A DNA stretch of 64,000 nucleotides. Origin: Argopecten irradians. Taxonomy: Eukaryota; Mollusca; Bivalvia; Pectinida; Pectinidae. Location of the stretch: assembly GCF_041381155.1 (NCBI RefSeq), contig NC_091142.1:35265604-35329603 (forward strand). The letters are read 5' to 3'. Position numbers and translations under genes: made by a program. This document shows positions 47,448 through 61,427 of the stretch, in pieces; position 1 is the stretch's first letter, and each line of letters starts with the position of its first letter. The notes under the pieces were generated by a model, which was not told the origin of the DNA, ran no database searches, and worked only from the letters and a program-made list of their open reading frames with translations.

Positions 47448-50400
47448 TTTTTCTCATTATATGACATGACAATCGCTCCGAGTACTGCTCATGTAATTAC
47501 ATGTATGCATATCTTCCTGTTTTAACATACTTACCTACTTAATTGGTATCCTATACGTCAGTTATATTTATTGATCTGCTTTATATTCATAGTGGAATGA
47601 TGAAGCCCATCGTAGTGAAATTTATATATTTTAGTTTGTAGATGCTTTACCATTGTATATAAGGATTAATATTCTATTTCCGAGGACAAAGATAGCATAA
47701 GTTTTAAAAGTTCTCTGTCAAGGCTTTGGTAATTGAGACTTATGCCGTGTGCTGTTGTGTTGGAAAAATATAAATTTCGTATTTCATGAAGTTCAAAGGG
47801 GGATAAATCTTATTGCTTTAAGTTAAATTACTGCCAGTGCTGATGATATGACTTTGTATTAGGAAATGATAATTCTGTATCATCCATCAATAAATTGATT
47901 AGGATTATCAACGAAAATTGAACGTATGAATGAAAACAAATAACTCTATGCCTTATATGACAATTTAGCATATGTGAAATTTTGTGCTTGGTTCTATTTT
48001 GTCAATTCAAAAGCAAACGCAAAAAACACTGTGTCAGGCCGTGAAAACATCATATAACAGCTATGATAACCTATACAACACTAGTTATTGAAGCCTGCAT
48101 GATTATAATAACATTTTACTACGATGTATGATACAAAAAATATGTTATAGATATATGTCGTCTATAAAACAGCTTTGCTGCCTTAAAATAGTCTGTCGTA
48201 CTACACTGTAACAAGTTACATGTATATATATTGTGAGGAAGTCAGGATCAAAATATGTCCTTGTACTTCATTATAAAGTCATAAATAACATACCCATAAC
48301 AAACTCGAGGGACCTCACATACATGTCCTGTAGTTTACACAGTGGAAATAGACCTTAAATGAATATATTAAACGTAATAACGTACAATAATATAGATATT
48401 GTAATAGCATAATTATAACATTATCATTTTGTCTAGTGGCCACTACAATGCTACTCTTCCTTGTTTTATGTAGCATGTTCTGATAGAAGGACTATTCAGT
48501 AACGCCGCGACAAGATGAATGGATTACGTGAGGGCAAACAAAACTGAATCATAAAGGGTCTTGACATTTTAATCGTTTAATTAATAAATAACTGCATAGG
48601 TAAAACTATGGATTGACTACCTTCCGCATCATATATCTATAATTTGAATACTACTCCATAGCGTTATAATTATTTATCACACTCCAAATACAGAAAACAA
48701 ATAATCAAATGAATTGAAAATTACTACCATAAGGTGATGAATTTATTATCAAAAAAGATGAAACTCATATCAAAGTAATGTAACAAATATGATGCAAACA
48801 AATTTACACATAATTCATAATCAGTGTAATAAAATCATTATAAAAGCATTATGAAAAATAACATAATCCAGTTATAACGCATATTCCGCTCAATCAGCAA
48901 ACACTCAAAGTTTGTAATTTGGCTCGTAGAATAACAAATCTTCTCTAACACACGCATACTAAAATCTGTTAAAGATGCATTAGTTGAAAATAAGGCGAAA
49001 GAAAAAGTTGATACTCCTTTTGACAAGATAAGATTAACGTTAATCAATATGCATTGTATATTGATGAAATAAACACACTTAAATCTTTGTTAAATTTAAA
49101 CTTCTTCATTTAAATCACTTAATTACATTAGCGAAGCAAATATAATTGTAAAAAACTTGATATTTATAATTAGTAGATGTTACTGAAAGTTGTATTTGGT
49201 TAAAATAATTGTGAATTAATAAATCATCACTAATTCGTGGTAAATTTCTGGTTTAACCAACGCTAACTGGAAATAGGATAGGGATATAAAATGGGTGCAG
49301 ATAGTTCTGCTATCTTAGGATCTGAGCATAGTAGAGAAGCTGGACTGGCGAAAACTATTGACGATTATCTGAGCAAAGCAGTTGTATGACAGTTGTTAGA
49401 TTATTAGTACAATTTGAAAGAACCACATATTTATAAGTTAGTCAAAGATACGTATGATGAAAGGCGACAAAATCCGGCAATCAACTATAAAACAATTAAA
49501 TAATTAAGAAAAATGTGGAGACGAATGCAATCGACGTTTTGGCAATATCATTAATATAGTAATAAGAGTGCTATGGATTGCCAATATCAAAATCAGGTAT
49601 CATTGATTTGTGAAGAACAATAGACAATACGATGGCGTCGGGATATCAAAACGACATAGGTAATATTGCTTTTATCTTTCGGTGTTTATCACGTCGACAT
49701 ATGATTTCATAATCACCTGAAATGGGGATTAATCGAATTTGTTAAAGATCTCTTTTACGACGTTATATTGTCTATTTAGAATACCACACATAATACGCAG
49801 TACCGTAGATGACTAGATGTTGAACATAATTTTCAAGTTTAATTCACAAAATCATAGGAGGGAAAGATTGTTTGTCAATGGTACAGCCGGTACATACGAC
49901 ACAACAGACCATCCAGACGATGAATTCTAGCATGCCCTTTTAAAAGATGTCCTTCATTTCTCCTGTGTCACAACAAGTGATAGACGGACGAGTACGCCTA
50001 CATAGTTTACCTGGAATTGGGCGGGTCACCAGATAAGTGTAAAGCGGACTTTCAATAAGATATTGCTACTACATTATCACATGATGAAATACAATGCAAG
50101 TACATTTATTAGATACTCGATGTACTGTCCAGATGTATTATATTTCGACATTGACTCTAGCATTTGAGAACTTTTAAAGTTTTTATATCTATTTACAAAT
50201 GAAGAATTAATACAGAAAAACAATACATTATCAAATGCACTGATGAATGTAATTGAAAATTAGGCGAGTGTAATTAATGAAGGTGGTATATTCAATGTGT
50301 AACACGTAAGATCAAATACAAATAAAAAATATATTAACATACTTATCTACAATTCTGTAAATGTTATGAAAATAATGCATAATCAAATAGCTGGCCTTAC

Positions 50401-53175
50401 CTAAAACTGCTAGTTGAATACTACATAAATTGAAATCATATGGACCTAAAACGTAATACATAGATAAAAGAGACAGCTGCTATGCAATTACTTTGAATTG
50501 ATAAAATATCCGAGAGGCTATAAATATTTCAGTAGTGGCACAGTAAGGAGCAATACAGGTAAATAGTGTGTATAACTTCTATATGTGTTTACGTCAGCCA
50601 GCAACACTTTCTATACTATTTGTGAATAGAAAATGGCATATGTCTTTACAGGGAACTGCTTATGTTTACTAAAATAACCATATTACTAGCATGTTATATT
50701 CTATATATCTGGATTTTCTCTATTGATACCATTTGTCACGTATAACTAGTATAATCTACAACCATAAACGCTGTCTTGTGTGCTGAACATAATGATGGTC
50801 ATCTTCTATGATAGAAAGTTTGGCTAGCACATGTGAATTGTCAAACACTACTGTAAGTGGTAGTACTTCACATTAAGATATGTCTCGACGTTTACCAAGG
50901 CTATATCTCCCTGCGTGCCAGTCTCACCCACCAAGTTATCCATCTACCCAGATATACCAGTGATAATCCAGAGGAGTGTGGACACTGGCCTTTAACCTTC
51001 ACAGTTAATAGGGCCAGGTGGGGATGATACGGCTGTAATGGACACTCAGTGTATAGTTATACCAGGCCAAGGAGGGTCGGTGTTAATGAAGATACATTAA
51101 TAGAGTCAACAGGCAGGTATGCAATTTGTGTTATTCTAATGCTTCTATAGATTCGTAGGCAGATATATCTATAAAAATCAATGATTAGAACTTGGATATA
51201 ATTATAACTGAAGTTGATACGAAAACCAGAAATCAGATAAAAAAAACAACAACATTGGATCAACTTGAATCACTATTTGATGAAAACGGTTGCTTTATTG
51301 TGTATCAATTATTTGTTGTTCTAAATGAGATATGAAGTTTTAAATAAGTATATCGACACATCTACCAAGTCGTTTGGGTCAGGTAAAGAAACGACCATGA
51401 TATATAGTCATTACAGGTAGAATATATTTCTCCCATACATACGGATGTAATACTTATCCCATGTCACCCATGTATCGGACTATATTAGATGGCTACCCAT
51501 GTAATACAACCTCTTCATGTCAGAACCAATGCTAATTTCTTCGCTAAAATGTTAACTCGAACTTCGTAAATCAGGCTGGTAGTATCGTAGAGGACGCAAA
51601 CAAAAATAAAAAATGCGGGATATCTTATACATGTAAAAATGTGGACGTATAAGAGAAAAATACTCTTTCATCAGTTGATATGGAAGAATAGGATTACTCA
51701 ACGTCCAGAATCACAGAATAGTGTAAAACCCTGGGCATGCCTCAGGTCTTACTTCACGTCGTGACCTTCGTATGAAATACCCCTTTCCTTCCTATCCACA
51801 TACGAAATATCGTACGTGTTACATGGATATCTATTCCTAAACTCACATCCCTACAGGTATGTTAGCCATTTGTTAACTCCTCATACTGCTATCGATTAGT
51901 AGTCGAGTAGTCTATATATCAGCCTTTCTTAGATAAGAATGTGTTTATTAAATTTAGTTAACAGTGAAGTCAAGGACCAGACAGTGAAATGGCATGATCT
52001 TGTAATCGTGAGGTCATGGAACAACTGAATTCGACATATACTAGATATTTGTCATTCTTATTAAGACGTGATATGGTATATATACTGTTATTAAGACATT
52101 GAAACGAATGTGATATTAGGATGACATTCTGTGGGAGCTTGGCTGATAATTGGTAGTTATTTCATAATTTGTGTTAATTGTAGTTAGCATTGTGTTTATA
52201 GTTAATCCCAACCTATCTATGTACATGTCTAAGGGATATATGTGGAATTGGTGTACCGCTGTACTAGCAATGGGTGTTCCTACAAAAAATGGAATATGCA
52301 TACAATTCTGATTTTTGGTCATGTTATGACATCGTTTTCCCCATAGAAATCATGCTGTAAAAGGGTAGCGATTTCAAAACATATTTTCAATAAAAACAGT
52401 TACTTTATTGTCATGTACTGTTTTACGTTTGACTAATATATGTACATCAGAAGAGCGGATAAAAGGTACTAATATCTTCTCAATCTTAATTATTGATTCT
52501 TAAAAATATAAAAATGCTTAATGCTTTTTCAGTGATTTCTTTTTATTCTAAAGTAAAAATGAATACCTAGATATATATCAAGGAAAGTTACAAAAAATGT
52601 AAGAGCATTTTACAAACTGTAATTTGGATTAACTAAATAAGGAAAACTATTTCACAAAACTAATATGTCACAGTATTATAGCTCGTATCATTACTCTGGT
52701 GTCAACAGAGCAACAATTTAATGCACTCCTATATGTGAATAATTTAAGTAGCATTGATTCCTTGCATTACCTTTGAAATAAGACTTGCATAAGTTTAGTA
52801 TAGATATCATCATGACACGTTTCACTGTCGTACCCAATCAGAAACCATGTTTTCTTCTTTACGACCTTTCCTTTATGAAGTATCATATTACATCACGTAG
52901 CGTGTACAGAATTACAGTATGTTGAGTGTTTTATGCTTTTCAGGCAATTCTGTATCTAGATATATCTTTTTATGAAAAGTGCTAGTGATATCTGCCACCC
53001 GATCATTCGTTCCGTTCCAATGAATTCATCAGAATAAATATTTCCTGATTTTCAGATCTGGAATTCGGTTTTAGTGTGGAAATATTAAAATGAAACTTCC
53101 TTGTGTCATTGATATGTTCGAATACCTCGCTATTCTCAAAACAATGGTATTGTATGATCTGAAAAAACCTGGTAT
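47448..53175. other. Long AT-rich region without supported genes
   Basis: No exon or repeat family was recognised in 5.7 kb. A TATA-like GGGATATAAAATG occurs near 49281, and a short ATG frame with a donor (MASGYQNDI, near 49631) lies downstream, but I found no continuing exons. The region could be regulatory DNA or decayed transposon sequence. Confidence 0.45.
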
Positions 53176-53436
53176 TCATACCCGGGTTAGGTGACCCTCT
53201 GCTAGTGGTCTGATAAGCCTCGTAACGTTATGACATACTATAGATGTGACTGTTTCCATAGCTTTAACCACCTGTCTGGTGATGTGACTTCTGTGGTCGT
53301 CGTCAATTAACAGTTGAAGGATAAATAGCCTCACAGGGTCTTCTCCTGTTTGATACCCACACGTATAACTGCCAGATTGTTCCTTGTGATCGATAATCCA
53401 GGTTTGTTGTGAGGAATCCGACTGATTAGAAGCCAT
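53176..53436 (-). CDS. Possible small protein or first exon (86 codons)
   Basis: The frame begins MASNQSDSSQQTW and has an amphipathic middle (VRLFILQLLIDDDH) and more balanced codon use than nearby chance frames. No family is recognised. CTATAAATAG lies only 9 bases upstream of the ATG, too close for a TATA box serving this start. Either that site is chance or transcription starts inside the frame. A donor-like CGG|GTATGA lies at the stop. Confidence 0.3.
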   Translation of the reverse strand: MASNQSDSSQQTWIIDHKEQSGSYTCGYQTGEDPVRLFILQLLIDDDHRSHITRQVVKAMETVTSIVCHNVTRLIRPLAEGHLTRV

Positions 53437-53586
53437 TCCTGGATCTATTTATAGCCATTGGTTGACTTAGAGGAGGATACACCTCCGCCGGAAAGACAGA
53501 TATACATCTAGCTGCCCCGGGTGGGTATAGGTGTGTTCAGATGTGATACAGGTGTGGTTACCATGCTGTAGCTTTAATTACACACC

Positions 53587-53642
53587 TATATATAGTGATG
53601 GATCTTACCTGTGTGTCATTCACTATCAAGGATAAACAATCG
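53587..53642 (+). promoter_or_regulatory. Possible promoter and noncoding first exon
   Basis: TATATATAG at 53587-53595 is followed after about 45 bases by a strong donor (ATCG|GTAAGTG at 53642/53643). The next gene on this strand starts in an exon preceded by the acceptor TATTTCAG at 55316. A short leader exon spliced over 1.7 kb would connect them. This is inferred from the sites only. The intervening 53643-55315 shows no other exon. Confidence 0.4.
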
Positions 53643-55342
53643 GTAAGTGTGTTGATTGTTACGTACTTGATCAGGTACGCGTGCAACACGTGTTTTTTAC
53701 CATATCAAGGAAATGTGTTCTTAGGCCTATATAAGTTTATGTCTTTATATATAGACAATCTGGTTTAAATTATTAACAGGTGAGAAATGTGTAACTCTGT
53801 GTGAGGCCAAACACACGTGCTCATATCAGTTTATTTATTACGCTAGTATGAATTATATATATAGTGCGCAGTCAGGCAGAACTGTTTTGAGTTGACTATT
53901 TACACTGACCGCATATCTCTTCAATATATTGTATAGGCTAACAATGGCAGGTTAAATTTTAATCAAATCAAGGCTGTTTAAGTTTTAATTCCAATACACA
54001 CGTGGCAAGAATATATATGTGTGTGTTTGATACCTCTGACTATTTACCTATGTTTGGTATCTGATTACGAATTTGTACCTAACCTACATGCTATTACCGT
54101 ACAGCACATAATATATTCGAAAACCGGCGTTTAAGATGAACGATCGTCCGTTTAATCACTAGCTTAGATTAATTAAAATCTAATTTAATTTCAGAAGTGG
54201 TTTTCAAATACAAATACAAGTTTCAATTAGGTAGAAGGGCATTGCATGCATAACTGTTTATACAGCTTCATTGGTTATGCATGTCTTAACCTACATAGCT
54301 TCATAGCATGTAAATTTGAATTTTAAGCAGAATATGTGTACATTGTCGTCGAGATTTACAATACCATTCACGTTGACGCAAATGGTTGACGATGTATTAT
54401 AAATTGTTAAAGCAAATTTAATTATGATATTATCTATATGTATTTCAAGTTGTAAACATTCTATGGATGTGATGATCACTTACAATTATTTTAATGAATC
54501 ATTTGGTGCAAGTCTTGTGGGATCTAATCAGTTTGAATATCACAGATGAGTGTTATTATATAAAGAGCAGTTGATAATATCGGTATTTACATAGCAAAGA
54601 ACGACCCCATTATATCAGGCGCATCCATTTTAGGTGTAATTTGTAAATTTTGCTGATTATGTGAGCATAAAAAACAATAGCTCAATGGTTAAAACCATAG
54701 AAATAACAAGTCTGACAAACCATACGTACTGCCGTATGTCAGTGGAATGTTATGGCAGGGCTACTTCATTTGTAACTTAACGTGATGTATGATGAGAATC
54801 CAATAATTAATTTCTTGTTTGTAGGTAAATAGAACATCATTAATTATACATGAATTGATGAGATAGGGTGTCGGTATATCATCAACACGTAAAAACAATC
54901 AGGCAATCATAGTATAAGACACAGAATGGCGCTGCCACGAACAACGCCAGCAAGTCAGTCCAATTAGATTCCATATGTTCATCAGATCTGGATATAGTGC
55001 CTTATGAAGGACTGCTATATTTTTCTTCACTGGTTCCAACTTGAGAGGCACCTACATGGAATGTTTAATCTATGACAGCCACATAACGTTATTTCGTGTT
55101 AATATACAACAGGAATCAAGTCGCTGTAGACAACGCGAGGTAATCTTAAAAGAAGTTTTTCATAAGGTATACGTACATTTCCACATCGTTCGATACTACA
55201 GGTATACATATATACAATACGTATCCGTCAATAATTATATCCCACGATCAAACGACGCATCTCGTGATACATTCACAGTTCATACAGTCATAAATGATTA
55301 TTTTTACTATTTCAGACATGCACGTTGTAAGCCACAGAGCCA

Positions 55343-58300
55343 ATGAGTAATATCAGCTCAATTACGTCTAACACTGCAGGAGTAGCGTCCAATGACGTCA
55401 CGACAGCGGCGGGACGGGTACAAAACGAAGACGGCAGTGGTAATAACTATCTATACACAAATACTATCTCTCATAATACGCGATTGAAAAACTGTCATCA
55501 GTGGTTTAAGGATCATTTCGTCTAACATCACATTTTTCAGTACATCAAAATTTCAATTTCTAAATCCAAAGCTTGATAGAGATAGCAAATTTATATATTA
55601 AAGAGTTAATTTTAGTTTGATGTGTTTGTTTGCGCAATGCAATCTATAAGGAAAATAATATTTCAGATACGATTGGGTCCGGGTGGACTGCATACAATTA
55701 ATCAACATTATAGTAACACCACCTTAATTAGTATGTATTAAATGTAAAACTTGATTAAACATTCTTTAATCAGGAAATTTTCAAGTCAAGAACGGAAGTA
55801 AGCATAATACAATGTAACTTAATATTGTTAAGATAGATAATCAGATCTATATCAGTTTCGGAAATAATATTTAAAATAAGACATTTTGTGTATTAATCAT
55901 GTTCTGTTGTCACGATCGTATTCCCTGTCTCTCAAGGATGTATTATAGGCTTGTGCCTTTCATTGAATTCATTATAAATGAGCATATCACTGAATTTATC
56001 GATTTAGCTCCTATAATGATTTTAAAATCTTATGGTAAAAATGCAATCTTTTCGTTGTTACTTTAAATGGCACTAGACATAGTGTGGCTATAATGAGGTC
56101 GAGGACCACTATTTCCAAATGTAAAATATTCTATTGAACGCCATTATAAATCTGGTCAATATTAATTTTTGCGGGTGTAAAATTTCGCTATTTACTGTTT
56201 GGAACTCTTTTCGTGTAGTTTTGTTTTCGAGAATTATTTTCATGACTTAGAAATCGTTGTTCACACGACAGGTAGGCTGTGATAAGTAAAAACATGATTT
56301 TGATAAATTTAAATTTAGCGCGATATTGATTTTCATTAAAGTAATAGAATTAAGCGAAACAAAAGCCCGCGAATATTAGTACCTTCACGGTAAACATGTT
56401 GGGGTACCAAATCTTTTGGTGACGACCTTGGAATTTCTTTATTTCATACAGTGTGATAATAATACTTGATGTTTTTGTTTTACATTTTGCCCACCAAACC
56501 ACTTGTCATCAACATCCTTTGAAGATATTATATATACATAATAAATATATTTATTGATTATCTGTTTTGGTTTGAGAGACGAAAACCTATATTGAACTTA
56601 TCCAATCAGAGGTATTGGCAGCTTAGTGATTGCTGACGTTGTTATTTTACAGGTACCACTGCTAGTGGGTTGGCTGTGGGTCTAGCTGTAGGAGGGGTGA
56701 TACTAGCAGCTGTGCTGGTATTCATTGTGGCCTACTGCTTCTTCAGGTAACCTTCCAACTTAATATCCTTAATATTTCAACGTTTAATTTATCTTATTTT
56801 CCGTCATGTAAGGTCGTGCATGCGATGGCGCTGTTAGATCTAGCCTATGTTTGTGTTTTTATCGTCAGCCACCACTTGTAGAGTCTATAATCGATTGACA
56901 TGTATCGCTAAATTAACAATCAGAAAAGTAAAGACTTCCCTTGGGTTTCATTAAATAATGATAAGTTCAACAACGAACTGCAATCGACACTATGTAGTTA
57001 AAAGAATTGCCATGATCGATTTGAACTTTTTTTGCAGATAAAAGTAAAGAAGTTACCTCTAAAGAAAAATCAATATAATTTTATTTTGTGTAGAAGGTTA
57101 GAATGATGATTTTATTTGATTACGCGTTTGTCTAACTTTTCAGGCGCCGCAAAGACAATGAAACAGACAGCGAAAACAACAATGTGCAACGCATTTCCAT
57201 GAATAACGAAAATTTTTCTCATGTAACCAATTTGAAGAAACTTGAGCCATTAGAAGTTAAAAACGGAAAAGCGATTCCGAAACGTACAAAGCCAACACTA
57301 GATGAAAAACGAGAGGTGGGAAAGGCCGATGACCTATCTGATGTTGACCTTTCATTGTTTTCTGGTGAAGGTCAACTTAACCCTGCCTTTATTGACGACG
57401 ATGAATTAGAGACTGCTACTCGTAAGACATCTAGCAATGGAAAGGACAATAACATGGTAGTGTTTAAGCTCGAAGGAGTGGTCAAATTCGATGTATCACA
57501 AATTACCGGGGTAGATAGGAATCTAAAATTATCACCGGACAATCAAACCGGAAGTGCGGCGTCTAATACTGTGACCAGTAATGGTGATATCTCAGGAAAA
57601 CCAGAGCGGAATTCTAACGCCACGAAACAACATCACAAAGTACCCGATAAACAGGATATGCAAAATGTACAACTGAGAACAGTGATATTGGATAACAAAG
57701 CTACAGTCTCTAACGATTCACAAAGTAAACGAACCACAAAGGTTAACGATTATAAAACGGCTGTGTATAATGCAGATAATCGACAATTGTTGGACCAGTC
57801 TCGTAGTGATATGGCTGATGATATACGTCCGGGAACGAGTAGTTCCACGTTTCCAACAGCAGTAACAGCTCGTGTAGACGGTGAGGAAGTTATTGAGGTG
57901 ATCTCTGAGGGACCATCAACCTCAAAGGGAATGGATACACAAACTGTGGTTACTGGGGTTAGAACAGATCAATTAACCTTAAACTCAAATCAAATGCAAC
58001 AAGACAAACCGGAGTCAGTAGCGGTTGTTATAGAAGACAGATATGTGCCTGATAGTGATAAAACAAAAGATGAGAAGTCTGGTACTGTCCCAGACAGAGG
58101 TTTCTCTGTGATAGAGAAGACGATAGAACTAGATGAGGAGTATAAGAGGAAGCACAGTGTTCGTGGCAGAGAAATTACGACGATATATATCGGCGAGGAA
58201 AATACACATGTAGGAAAAGATAAACGGGGACGCCATGACAGAATTGCATTCAAAACGGATTCAAAATCAGAACGTTCTGGTAAATCTGAACATAGGAAAC

Positions 58301-58581
58301 GTCATTTAGAAAATGACCCTCCTTTAAAGGGAAAGGATATGAACGTACCTGTAAAACTAGAGTCTATAGAAACTGGAAAGGTGAAAAAATATAGACATTC
58401 ATCAGATAAATTAGAAAGACAAGACAGTAAATCACTAGTAAAAAGTAACAAAAAGAAAGGAAAAATAGTGCCCGTCAAACCCGCTCTTAAGCGAGAGGCG
58501 AGCACTTACGAGATCCCGTGGGACATGACCGACGTAGGGGCTCTCCTAATGCAAGTCAATAATATCGCAGAATCAGATTAA
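55343..58581 (+). CDS. Single-pass membrane protein, 542 aa
   Basis: Three exons join in frame: 55343-55439, 56653-56746 and 57144-58581 (1629 nt) at GT/AG sites with phases 1 and 2. The first ~35 residues are Ser/Thr-rich with an NIS glycosylation site and no signal peptide. Exon 2 encodes one membrane helix (about 38-63: GLAVGLAVGGVILAAVLVF), which contains small-xxx-small motifs that often mediate helix pairing, and ends in FFRRRK, a stop-transfer-like basic cluster. This predicts an outside N-terminus and a cytoplasmic tail of about 480 residues. The tail is rich in Lys, Ser, Asp and Thr, looks disordered, and has no domain I recognise. It ends STYEIPWDMTDVGALLMQ, an ordered-looking hydrophobic segment that may bind a partner. 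An upstream leader exon is probable. Function unknown. Confidence 0.8.
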
Positions 58582-60963
58582 TTCTCACATCTCTAAATAA
58601 CATCGAATCAGAAAAGTTTCAAATGGTACAATGTATTACGTTGTTCGTTGATAGAACATAATAATAAGAACAGTAAAACGGCTTAAATGAAATTTACAGA
58701 TGTGATCGAATTATCTTTAACGTAACTTAAAGTATGATTTCTAAAAGTTGTATTTTGGTTCAAGTGTAAAAATGTCATTATTCTAGAGTAAGGAGAGCGT
58801 GTGTACACGGGATTTGACTCACACCACTTTAATCACACATTTCAGTTGTTATCTATGTTAAATGTTACTTACATAAATTAAAACAATTAAATTGTTTTCA
58901 CTCTAATATATATATATATTAAACATTAAATGTGATAACAAGAATACTTATAGAGTTGAGTATGACTTTATCAAATTTTAAAGTTGTGACTTAGTGTACT
59001 ATGAATATATCTTATTTTTTGCTTTTATGTTGTGATTTACTACAAATATTCGTACTTCTAATTACATCACTGCAACAGTTTGGTGTAGCGGTCAGACGAA
59101 TCAAACTATAGAAACAAGACCAATTTCCGGTACTAGACAACAATATCATCTATAAGGTCCTATCCCTCATCGTGATGAAATGCCTTTTTTAGACATTCCT
59201 CATGGGGATTGCGAGTTATCTCCCTTTCAACAAAACATTTAGTAACACATAGTAATAGCCATGCCTAACCAGAAAACGTGAAAGTGAATTAAACAAACTT
59301 TGTTATAAAAACATTTAATCTCAATGCGTAGAGACTTTATATTTTAATGGCATCAATTCTCCTACATCGGCCTAATTTAAGGATTGATTTTCATTTGGCG
59401 TATACAGTAATATGAACACAGTTGCCAACAAGCTTTCCATAAATGAATATATTCGTTGCCAACTGGGTTACCACCGTTTACGTAGTCAAAATCACGATCA
59501 AATATTATATTTACATTCCTGTTTTGCTTTTACAATGAATAAAACTGACAACTACGGTCGCCGTGGCTAATTAAACAGCGTATGCACTAAATTATACCTG
59601 ATGATACTATACAAAGTCACGACAAAAAGATTTAAATATTTCATATTGTACCCTTGGTCTATTTTCCCATACACATTTTTTTGTAAAAAACGACTTCAGT
59701 TGACAAAAGGTATTAGAAAATGAATAAATATAGGTAGATAGACACCTCTATACATTTTAAAAGCTATACAAATCCAAAGCGACGGAAGCATCGTGCCTTC
59801 GGTGCTTAAGTATGATATATCTTTCTATCGAAACCCTGCCGCATGATGGTATTCAATTATCATATCAGGTTCATTAAAGCATAAGAGATATATCAACATG
59901 GATATAATACTATCCTCTACCAATGATAATGGATATCATAAGCGTAACATATTTTTCCTACATTTGTATTTCAGAAGTCAAAATGTCAATGTGGTCCGAT
60001 TGTGCAAACAACAAAATAAACACAGAATCTAAGCTCTATACGGACTAGTACAAACATAATACAAAATAAAACCTCCATTCAATTATACACGTATTTACTC
60101 ATACTGCGGAAAGCAGTACAGACATTTCATCCTCTAATATAATAATGACATTTGAAAGACTACAGCCTACGATTACTACACAAAAACCTCTACTGTATGG
60201 TTCAGACAAGGAAAGGATTTATATAGGCTTCGCCTGTTGTCCGATCCATTCGTTAGATACTTTATTAGTTCATGATTTTTGCTACATGTATGTTTATATT
60301 GCCTGTATTATCAATAAAATATTTTGAAATGAAATGGTTCAGATACGATACAAATATCTAAAATAAGGTAAGACCTGATTACATACATACATTATTATTA
60401 TCATAGGAATATCAATACCAAAACCAAGTACGACTTCAGAATTTTATTTTTTATTTCACAATTCTTGATTATTAAGTTTAATAGAAAAATCATCGCATGA
60501 TGTAATTCGTATATCATTAGATTATTCAGAATATTGGAGAAATATTAGATAGAATATACCACCCTGAAACGATGTTAAATGATATAACCACAACATATCT
60601 GTCCTACATTTGTAAAGCTGATGTCAAAATGTTAACGTGGTCCGATTGTGCAAAAGCAACACAACAGTGGAATCTATGCTCTATTAGGGCTAGTACAAAC
60701 ATGACACTTAATAAAACATACAGAAACATCCATTCAATTAAACGTATAATCAAGATGTGTTGTTTGTACTGTGGAAAGTACAAAGACTCTTTTGATAAAA
60801 ACAGTTTAAAGACAGAAGCGCGCAGTTTTTAAAAATAGAATCTTTCGTTTCAAATAGCGTTATTGTAAATGCCTATGTATGTCTTCATTGATGTAGATGA
60901 ACAGAACTTAATTTTGTCAGTGACTTTTCAGATAAGACCGAAGGAATACTTGCTGCCTTTATT
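58582..60963. other. 3' flank with local duplications
   Basis: No gene is supported. About 180 bases near 59956-60135 recur in diverged form at 60603-60790 (shared CCTACATTTGTA, GGTCCGATTGTGCAAA, CTAGTACAAACAT), a spacing of about 647. A block at 59141-59260 (ATCATCTATAAGGTCC, AGACATTC, GTTATCTC) recurs at 62069-62200. ATTAAA near 58877 is a possible poly(A) signal for the membrane-protein gene. Confidence 0.5.
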
Positions 60964-61427
60964 GCATGATCGTAAAAGGCGATTAAATATAGGAATATGT
61001 TTGTATTCTTCTTATCTGACGTTATTCTTCCTCTAACGTCTTCAATACTTTTGGTCTCTCTTGAGCGCTCGCCCCAGCTAGTTAGGCTTTGGGTTCTGTC
61101 TCCTGGCCTAGACACACCGAAGACTTTCAACATGATTGTTTCTGCTCCTGCTTACTGGAAATTGGACGACTGGTTCGCCCATTGCCGGATTTAACGTGAC
61201 CGGTTGGGTGTGTTGCTTGGTGTCTTCGGTGGCATGCCTTGGGGTATATAGCACTATAAAAAGGGCAACAGTTCCACTATATAAGAAGTCACAACATGAA
61301 TATACCGCAGTCTCCCAAAACACGCACCACACACTTCATACTGACAGCACACCTCAAACAGGGGAGGCCGTCTTAGCATGACAATGACTGTTAATAGGAA
61401 GTTAATTTAATCAAACAAACAAACCAA
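60964..61427 (+). repeat. Dispersed repeat family R1, copy 4 (full length)
   Basis: This is the only copy here with both ends: it begins GCATGATCGTAAAAGGCGAT and ends TTAATCAAACAAACAAACC, about 460 bp. It shares its 5' half with 2026-2345 and its 3' half with 455-730 and 1772-2020. There is no coding frame; the class is undetermined. Confidence 0.8.

Noticed and set aside
49281-49670. TATA box and first exon (MASGYQNDI then a donor)
   Set aside because: No downstream exon continues the frame, so a gene cannot be supported.
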